Positions 1 through 5,018 of a stretch of DNA of 5,018 nt are shown piece by piece. This DNA comes from Planctomycetaceae bacterium. Lineage in GTDB: Bacteria > Planctomycetota > Planctomycetia > Planctomycetales > Planctomycetaceae. Below the pieces are notes generated by a model. It was not told the DNA's origin and ran no database searches. It saw only the letters and a program-made list of their open reading frames with translations. Where the stretch lies: assembly GCA_947463775.1 (NCBI GenBank), contig CANHVD010000496.1, positions 1 to 5,018 of the forward strand, in the 5' to 3' direction. A program made the translations under genes and the position numbers. Positions within the stretch are counted from its first letter, which is position 1; each line of letters begins with the position of its first letter.

Positions 1-1493
1 CCGGCTTCCAGAGTCATCAGCATGCGAACCAGATGCTTTTCGGCATCGTCCTTCTCGCCGGAATCCAGCAAGCGTCGTCGGACTGCTTCCTGTAGCCCCA
101 TGACGGTTCCGGACTTACGAATAAAGAACGCCAGAAGTCTCCACGGCATTCGGCCACGACTGGCCAGTTTCGCTGGCGGGGCTTCCTTGAGCGTTTGAAA
201 TTGTCGCTCGGTCCAGTACTGAAATCCCTCACGTCGACGCGGCATCTTTTTCTTCAGATTCTTCTTCGCTCGGATCAGATTGGGGTCCTTGGTGTCTTCG
301 GGAATCTCATCGTACTTCTGCTGCCAGCGAAATAGCCGCACATCGTCTTCATGAGCCACGGCCACGACATAACCGCGAGTATCAAACTGCGGGCGACCGG
401 CACGTCCAAACATCTGATGAGCCGAGCTGGCGTCGATCAGTTTCATCGCTCCGGGAGGTCCCTTCAGCAGCGAAGTCATCACGACTGATCGCGCGGGGAG
501 ATTGATTCCGGCTGCCAGCGTTTCCGTGCAGACACAGATGCTCAGCAGCTTCTTCTGAAACAGTCGCTCGACAACTCGACGGTACTTCGGCAGCAGTCCA
601 GCATGGTGAATGCCTACGCCGCGAATGATAAACTGCTTCAGCTTTCCTCCCGCACCGATGGACCAGTCGACCTGTTCAATTTCGGCGAGCAGTTGCTTCT
701 GCTGACCGTCAGCGAGCAGGCGTTTGCCTTTTAACTGTTCGGCGACGCTCCAGCATTCGTTGCGATTAAAGCAGAACACAAGTGCCGGCGTATACCGAGT
801 CTCCTCATCGCCATCCGCCATGATCTCCAATTGATCGGGCAGCATCTCGTCCGTCACCCAGCGAAAATCGAGTGGCACACGGCGTTCATCGCTTTGCAGC
901 AGTCGCAGGCGACGGCCATGTTGGCGAGCCAGCCAGACCACGAAATCTGTCGCATTGCCCACGGTCGCACTGATCAGCAGCAGTCGACAATGTTTCGGGA
1001 GCAATCCCAGCGACAACTCCCACACGATGCCTCGTTCCGGATCGTTGAAGCTGTGAAACTCATCCATCACCACGGCCGAGACGTCGTCGAAGGAAACTTC
1101 CTCCGGCGACAACAGTCGGTTCAGAAGAATTTCGGCCACCACAACCAGAATGCGAGCATCCGAGTTTTCTCGACGATTGCCCGTTACAAGTCCGACATCG
1201 GTCGCGGAAAAGCCCCAGCGAACAGCCGACTCCTGAAGTTCGCGAAACTTCTGTTCGGTCAATGCGATCAAAGGAGTCGTGTAGTACGCTCGTCGCCCGG
1301 TCATCAGAGCTTCGTACAGAGCTGTTTCGGCGATGACAGTCTTTCCCGTCCCTGTCGGCGCACAGACCAGAATACCGTCTTCCGAATCAAACCAGGTCAG
1401 GATCGCCTGTTCCTGAAACGGGTAAGGCGGCCATGGAAGTTCTTCCAGATAACGCAGCGCAATTTCTTCAGACGATGGTGGGGGAGAATCCAT
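1..1493 (-). CDS. Ski2-like DExH-box superfamily 2 helicase, C-terminus cut by the window edge
   Basis: An open frame of 497 codons plus two bases runs off the left edge. It encodes both RecA-like lobes of an ATP-dependent nucleic-acid helicase. Motifs in order: a Q-motif-like YPFQ at residues 24-27; Walker A APTGTGKT at 45-52; motif Ia TTPLIALTEQ at 72-81; Walker B DEFH at 144-147; motif III SAT at 175-177; the Ski2-type GIHHAGLLP at 294-302; motif V TETLAAGINLPA at 323-334; motif VI QMFGRAGR at 360-367. All key ATPase residues are intact. The HHAGLLP, TETxAxGINxPA and QMxGRAGR signatures point to the Ski2/Mtr4/HelY group, which mostly acts on RNA; RNA as substrate is therefore inferred. A basic segment (RAKKNLKKKMPRRR, about 408-421) follows the second lobe. 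The ATG at 1493-1491 is the only plausible start: upstream the frame has no ATG, GTG or TTG before a TAA. No Shine-Dalgarno sequence precedes it. Related proteins are usually much longer, so the C-terminal accessory domains should lie to the left of the window. Confidence 0.95.
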   Translation of the reverse strand, partial: MDSPPPSSEEIALRYLEELPWPPYPFQEQAILTWFDSEDGILVCAPTGTGKTVIAETALYEALMTGRRAYYTTPLIALTEQKFRELQESAVRWGFSATDVGLVTGNRRENSDARILVVVAEILLNRLLSPEEVSFDDVSAVVMDEFHSFNDPERGIVWELSLGLLPKHCRLLLISATVGNATDFVVWLARQHGRRLRLLQSDERRVPLDFRWVTDEMLPDQLEIMADGDEETRYTPALVFCFNRNECWSVAEQLKGKRLLADGQQKQLLAEIEQVDWSIGAGGKLKQFIIRGVGIHHAGLLPKYRRVVERLFQKKLLSICVCTETLAAGINLPARSVVMTSLLKGPPGAMKLIDASSAHQMFGRAGRPQFDTRGYVVAVAHEDDVRLFRWQQKYDEIPEDTKDPNLIRAKKNLKKKMPRRREGFQYWTERQFQTLKEAPPAKLASRGRMPWRLLAFFIRKSGTVMGLQEAVRRRLLDSGEKDDAEKHLVRMLMTLEA

Positions 1494-1697
1494 TCGATCG
1501 AGTTTCAGCAGATACGGGAGATACAGGGTTGGTGCAGATAGTGGGCAGAGTTTAATCGGTGGTCATTCTCTTTGCGAGAAGCCTTTACTCTGAGCCCATT
1601 TTGGCACCAGCCGGGACGTTCTGCGTTTGTTCGTTCCCTATGGAATTCGGGAAATGGCTGCTACCTTGTCATGGCTGCTATCTATTACTGCTATCTA
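1494..1697. other. Intergenic gap between two co-directional minus-strand genes
   Basis: These 204 bp separate the coiled-coil gene stop from the helicase start. On the minus strand there are only minimal ATG-stop runs of three or four codons. Two weak 5-bp stems are present (1634-1638 with 1649-1653, and 1566-1570 with 1576-1580), but neither has a following T-run on the minus strand, so no intrinsic terminator can be called. No spaced -35/-10 pair close to consensus is visible ahead of the helicase. The gap is large for a tight operon, so the helicase may have its own promoter, but the sequence does not show one clearly. The right end of the gap carries short direct repeats listed separately. 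Confidence 0.7.
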
Positions 1698-1762
1698 TCA
1701 AAGTGAGGGCGATTGCGGCAGAGGCTCCATTTCCTCCATGGCTGTCACCGCTGCAATGGCTG
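1654..1762. repeat. Four copies of ATGGCTG in two similarly spaced pairs across the gene end
   Basis: The 7-mer ATGGCTG (plus strand) lies at 1654-1660, 1671-1677, 1738-1744 and 1756-1762. The copies form two pairs with offsets of 17 and 18 bp. One pair is in the gap and the other is inside the last codons of the coiled-coil gene, where it encodes part of an Ala-rich AIAAVTAM segment. The two pairs also share an ACC nine bases after the first copy begins. This looks like an old, degenerate duplication of the gene end into the 3' flank, but it is short enough that chance cannot be excluded. Confidence 0.4.
1675..1698. repeat. Perfect 11-bp tandem direct repeat touching the stop codon
   Basis: The sequence CTGCTATCTAT (plus strand) occurs at 1675-1685 and again at 1688-1698, separated by two bases. 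In the sense of the coiled-coil gene the copies read ATAGATAGCAG. The second plus-strand copy includes the last base of the TGA stop codon. The copies bring several extra TAG/TAA/ATAG stop-rich words immediately after the stop. The likely origin is local slippage or duplication; no protein-binding role can be shown. Confidence 0.75.
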
Positions 1763-4700
1763 CGTAAGGCGAAGTGGTCGTATTTGCAGGCCCTTTCCCG
1801 GTCGAATCTTCAACGGGAATAGCTGGCGGAGTCATTGGAATTGGAGGAGGCTCAGGGGCCGTCAGTTTTGTTGGTGATCCGGACTTTTTTTTGTCTTTTC
1901 CCTCAACCTTCGCTCCACTTCCGAGTTTTCCGGCACACGATTCTTCGCAGCGAACCAAAGCCTTGCCTTTGGATTTGACTGCATACATTTTTCGAGTCAG
2001 CTCGAGCGCTGCACCGATCGCACCGAGGAGTGTGACCCAGATCAGAGCCGTTGAGTTGATGATCCCTTTGTAGTTTGCGATCGCGAAAAACACGCTCATG
2101 AATCCCATGACGCAGACAAGGAAGATGCGCCCGTTGATGCTAAGCCGTTCGGTTCGCAGAGCATGGGTCACCAGAGCTTTTTCAACCGAATGAGTCGACA
2201 CGCTGCGGAATGAATCCATGTTCTGTCGCAGTTTCTCGACATCAACTTTGGCCCGCGGGATCATTGGAGCTTCCTCTGGGTTATCTCCTGACGCCTCAGA
2301 GTGTGTCGCGTTTGAATCGCTGGCTCCGCTATCCTCAAGCGGCATTGAACCGCCTGCCATGTACTGATCAATATAGGATTTAACCTTCGGCGGAGACTTA
2401 GTCGCTGCCGCTTCCGGCTTCTTCGTTGCTGCAGGAGCCGGTGACGGATCTGCTGACTTGCCCTTACTTCCACCGGAAAGTTCTGATGGCAGAGAATTGC
2501 CGGCAGATTTGCGACTTCTTGAAAGTAACTGCTCCATGTAGTCACGAACAAAGTCATCGGAGGTGTCTTCTCCGGCGGCACTGGCAGACGACTCCGGCGT
2601 TGGTTCTTCAACATGTCCGGAGACGATCCTCGACGCGTCTTCTCCAAAGTGCAGCGCGACAGGTTTTGCAGCCCCCAGTGGCTCAGAAGTATCCGGCATT
2701 TCGTGTGTTGAAAACACTTCCTGAGCAGGTTTCTCAGCGTTCCACCCATTCAGGCCAAAGAGGCTGGCCAGTTCTGCTCGCAGATCAAGTGCAGCACTGG
2801 CTGAAGCTTCTTCGTCCTCATCAGTCAATAAGCTGACAGGCTCCGCTTCCATGCCGAAGATAGCAGCGCCGGGGCGAAGAGACTCAGTTGAGATCTCTTC
2901 GTTCACTTTCCGCATGTTCGTTTCTGACTCAGTCGCGTAGCTCGTGGCGACGGAATGTTGCTTCATCGCGACCTGAATCTCCGTTCGAGCCATTTCGAGC
3001 TGCTGCCGTGCATCGAGCAGTTGTCGTCGCTGTTTCTCGACTTCCTCCTGGGAGTTCGACACCATGCGAAGTTGTTCACGAACTTCCTCTTCACGAGTAT
3101 CCAGAAGGCTGGCTCGACGATCCAGTTCTCGAGCTTCTTTCTGGAGATCAGCAGCATTAATGTTCTCGTTGGCAGACGAATCACCGGACTGTTCGACCTG
3201 CTTTGATAACCGCATCCGGAGTTCACGAATCAGATCATCTCGGTCCGAGATGACTTCGGTCGCTCGATTCAGTTGAGCCTGAAGTTCGTCCACCTGAATC
3301 ATGCTGACCGGCGCGTCTTTGTCGTCGGTCATCGAAGTCAGATCGGAGATTTTGGCCTGCAATACTTCATTCTGCAGACGCAGTTCCTCTATGACGCGAT
3401 CCTGTTCCCGCACGGCGAAGGCAGAGTCTTCGTTCCCCGAGTAGTTCTGGCCACCCGACTTCAGTTCGGCCTTTAGTTCTTCCAGCTGGCGCATCAGCTC
3501 AGCTTCGACTTCTCCCGATTCAGCACGACCATCACCGAAGTCTACGTTGGTGCCCGGTACTGATGATTCAGTATGAGTCACCGAAGATTCGGTCGGTATG
3601 CCTCCGGAATGGTATGTCTTCAACTGTCTTTCGAGAGACTCAGTGTGACTTTCGGCCTGACGAAGGCGTGATTCCAGTAATTGTAACTGACCGCTGCGTT
3701 CTTCAATCGTCTGATACAAAGTCGCGAGAGTTTGTTCCTGCGATGACGACTCGGCTCGTAATCGATTGGCTTCTTCGACGTCTGCACGAGCATCCAGCAT
3801 TGCTCGCTGAAGCTCTCGCACTGCTGTCAGAAGTGCATCACGTTCCGCCTGAACTCCGTTAAGCTGCGATTCCGAAGCCTGCAATGCTTCTGAGAGGTCC
3901 TGTTCGGTTTTCGGATCAATGCTGATACGGCTGCCTGATGCGGATTCTTCTCCAGGTGACTCCGCGACTTCAGCTGCAACAGAAGTTGCTCTCTGGTCAC
4001 GAATCTCAGATTTGAACTGCGTGACTCGACGATGCAGTTCCGCAGCACGCAGATTGAGTTCGTTCTCAAGCCGCTGCAGTTCGGAGCTCTGTTGATTCAT
4101 CGCGAGGAATCGGCTTCGCAGCTCTTCCGTCTGCTGTGTTACGGTACTCTCACGCTCCGATAGTCCGCTCGCCCGACTATTAAGATCCTGGCTGAACTGC
4201 ATTAATGCATTGCGTTCACAGATCAGATCTTTGTGCGACATCTTCAGCGCATCACGTTCTGCTTCCGCATTGCGCAGAACGACATTGGCGGCATTCTCAC
4301 GTTCTAGGGCACGTGTCTCAAGTTCCGTTAACGCAGCCTGCCGCTCGAGAAGTCGCTGATGTTGTTCCTGAACTACAGCGACGTCCGTTTCGGCCTGCGA
4401 TGGGGAATTCCGGAACTGCTGCTCCTTCACTCGAATCGCATCGCGTTCGAACTTGAGTCTCAGAACTCGGTCGGCCAGTTCGGTACTTCGGCTCTCGATC
4501 TCCGCCTGACGCGAGGTCAGCAGCAGCTCTTTGTCCGCAAGGGCGGCCTTCGCTGCTTTCAGCTCCTCCATGGACCGTGCCGCTTCCTGACGCGATCGAA
4601 CTGCGGACTCTTTTTCCGCTGCGATCGCCATGAGTTGCTCGACACTGCGAGTGCCGTTGGACGACTCATCCGGAAGCTGAGCAGCTCTGGCAGATAACTC

Positions 4701-5018
4701 GGCTTCGCGTTGATTCAGCTGATTTACGCGTTGTTCAAGTGCGCTGATTTGATCTGCCACGGAGGCTTGCTGCAGATTCAGTTCCTGCCGCTGTGTTTCG
4801 AATTCCTGCTGAGACTGCGCCAGGCGAGTCTGCTGTTCGTCAATCCCGGCCGAACGGGTGATCAGTTGCTCTTCAAGCTGAACGGCCTGGGCATACTTTA
4901 CCTGTGAATCGTGATGCAATTGTTCCAGCTCACGCCGCTGACGATCGACTTCGACCCGTGCCTGTTCAACCAGAGTGAACTGTTCGAGTGCGTGCTGAAG
5001 CTGCTGTTCTGCGTTCCG
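1698..5018 (-). CDS. Giant coiled-coil protein with C-terminal two-span membrane anchor, N-terminus cut by the window edge
   Basis: The frame is open through the right edge and ends at TGA 1700-1698, giving 1106 visible residues (numbered here from the right edge). A TTG at 4919-4917 is not the start: the 33 codons before it are equally coiled-coil-like (for example EVDRQRRELEQ). Coiled-coil blocks fill about 1-115, 126-203, 212-345, 371-468, 533-612 and 623-690, broken by short Ser/Gly/Pro linkers; one linker holds TESSVTHTESSV. Residues about 700-925 are acidic, low-complexity and probably disordered, with short motifs LRAELASLFGL (about 745-755), FVRDYMEQLLSRSR (823-836) and YIDQYMAG (882-889). 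A charged helical segment (924-960) precedes membrane spans at about 965-983 and 989-1007. A Lys-rich then Pro-rich tail (PEPPPIPMTPPAIP) ends the protein. No Walker motif or enzyme domain is seen, so SMC or Rad50 is excluded. A role as a membrane-tethered scaffold or spacer is inferred. The architecture resembles what I recall of planctomycete-specific proteins; precise function is unknown. Confidence 0.93.
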   Translation of the reverse strand, partial: RNAEQQLQHALEQFTLVEQARVEVDRQRRELEQLHHDSQVKYAQAVQLEEQLITRSAGIDEQQTRLAQSQQEFETQRQELNLQQASVADQISALEQRVNQLNQREAELSARAAQLPDESSNGTRSVEQLMAIAAEKESAVRSRQEAARSMEELKAAKAALADKELLLTSRQAEIESRSTELADRVLRLKFERDAIRVKEQQFRNSPSQAETDVAVVQEQHQRLLERQAALTELETRALERENAANVVLRNAEAERDALKMSHKDLICERNALMQFSQDLNSRASGLSERESTVTQQTEELRSRFLAMNQQSSELQRLENELNLRAAELHRRVTQFKSEIRDQRATSVAAEVAESPGEESASGSRISIDPKTEQDLSEALQASESQLNGVQAERDALLTAVRELQRAMLDARADVEEANRLRAESSSQEQTLATLYQTIEERSGQLQLLESRLRQAESHTESLERQLKTYHSGGIPTESSVTHTESSVPGTNVDFGDGRAESGEVEAELMRQLEELKAELKSGGQNYSGNEDSAFAVREQDRVIEELRLQNEVLQAKISDLTSMTDDKDAPVSMIQVDELQAQLNRATEVISDRDDLIRELRMRLSKQVEQSGDSSANENINAADLQKEARELDRRASLLDTREEEVREQLRMVSNSQEEVEKQRRQLLDARQQLEMARTEIQVAMKQHSVATSYATESETNMRKVNEEISTESLRPGAAIFGMEAEPVSLLTDEDEEASASAALDLRAELASLFGLNGWNAEKPAQEVFSTHEMPDTSEPLGAAKPVALHFGEDASRIVSGHVEEPTPESSASAAGEDTSDDFVRDYMEQLLSRSRKSAGNSLPSELSGGSKGKSADPSPAPAATKKPEAAATKSPPKVKSYIDQYMAGGSMPLEDSGASDSNATHSEASGDNPEEAPMIPRAKVDVEKLRQNMDSFRSVSTHSVEKALVTHALRTERLSINGRIFLVCVMGFMSVFFAIANYKGIINSTALIWVTLLGAIGAALELTRKMYAVKSKGKALVRCEESCAGKLGSGAKVEGKDKKKSGSPTKLTAPEPPPIPMTPPAIPVEDSTGKGPANTTTSPYAAIAAVTAMEEMEPLPQSPSL
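1884..1892 (-). other. A8 run with an in-frame A-AAA-AAG slippery heptamer
   Basis: On the coding strand three lysine codons read AAA AAA AAG (1892-1884). They contain the heptamer A AAA AAG in the zero-frame phase known to promote -1 ribosomal slippage in bacteria; a run of eight A can also cause RNA polymerase slippage. A -1 shift would add ten residues (VRITNKTDGP) and stop at 1854-1852, replacing the 61-residue Pro-rich tail. The motif is plain in the sequence; its use is unproven, since Lys-rich segments often make such runs by chance. Confidence 0.3.
1998..2126 (-). other. Two membrane spans (tail hairpin) of the coiled-coil protein
   Basis: The first span (IFLVCVMGFMSVFFAIANY) and the second (STALIWVTLLGAIGAALEL) are separated by only about five residues, KGIIN. 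Basic residues flank both outer ends: RTER and NGR come before the first span, RKMYAVKSKGK after the second. By the positive-inside rule this suggests a hairpin with both the coiled coil and the Lys-rich tail in the cytoplasm. There is no N-terminal signal information because the start is outside the window. Confidence 0.85.

Noticed and set aside
831..1541. Plus-strand open frame of 236 codons
   Set aside because: It lies antisense to the helicase, whose intact motif series accounts for this DNA. The translation is rich in His, Arg and Gln with no recognisable domain, as expected for an antisense shadow.
1566..1653. Hairpins as intrinsic terminators (1566-1580 and 1634-1653)
   Set aside because: Stems are only five base pairs and neither is followed by a T-run on the minus strand.
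1623..1673. Promoter for the helicase gene, with ATGACA as a -35 element
   Set aside because: At 17-18 bp spacing the -10 candidates (CGAATT, GAATTC) match poorly, so it cannot be called.
1559..1822. Plus-strand open frame of 87 codons spanning the gap
   Set aside because: About half overlaps the 3' end of the coiled-coil gene antisense; no ribosome binding site and no recognisable domain.
2261..2749. Minus-strand open frame of 162 codons inside the coiled-coil gene
   Set aside because: It overlaps the long coding frame in another phase; its Arg/Leu-rich translation has no domain and reflects the codon bias of the host frame.
2426..2836. Plus-strand open frame of 136 codons
   Set aside because: Antisense to the disordered part of the coiled-coil gene, with a biased composition and no recognisable features.
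4917..4919. TTG as the start codon of the coiled-coil gene
   Set aside because: The frame continues open and coiled-coil-like for 33 codons to the window edge, so the true start is outside.
1698..5018. SMC, Rad50 or chemoreceptor identity for the coiled-coil protein
   Set aside because: The C-terminal part has a membrane hairpin and a Pro-rich tail in place of an ABC-type ATPase head, and no conserved chemoreceptor signalling tip is seen.

Overview
The window holds parts of two protein-coding genes, both on the minus strand and both cut by a window edge. Reading in the direction of transcription, the first is a very long coiled-coil gene that enters from the right edge and stops at 1698. A gap of 204 bp follows, and then a superfamily 2 helicase gene starts at 1493 and runs off the left edge. 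No RNA gene, insertion sequence, CRISPR array, phage gene or attachment site is visible.

Right two thirds (5018 to 1698): 1106 residues are visible of a protein whose start lies outside the window. About 690 residues are near-continuous charged coiled coil. Next comes a long acidic, Ser/Ala/Pro-rich and probably disordered stretch carrying three short hydrophobic motifs. Then come a basic amphipathic segment, two closely spaced membrane spans, and a Lys- then Pro-rich tail. It has no ATPase or other catalytic motif, so it looks like a membrane-anchored structural, tethering or scaffold protein. The exact function is unknown.

Gap (1494 to 1697): no gene, no convincing terminator and no convincing promoter. 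Its coiled-coil-gene end carries short direct repeats that abut the stop codon and resemble the last codons of the gene.

Left third (1493 to 1): the N-terminal 497 residues of a Ski2-like DExH-box helicase with a complete, intact motif set (Walker A, DEFH, SAT, motif V, motif VI). The C-terminal remainder is missing.

Organism: moderate GC, genes without Shine-Dalgarno sequences at the one visible start, a bacterial Ski2-like helicase, and a giant coiled-coil protein with YM-type motifs and a C-terminal membrane hairpin together suggest a member of the Planctomycetota. This is an inference from remembered family features and not a database match. The two genes share a strand, but the 204 bp gap and their unrelated products give no strong reason to link them functionally.
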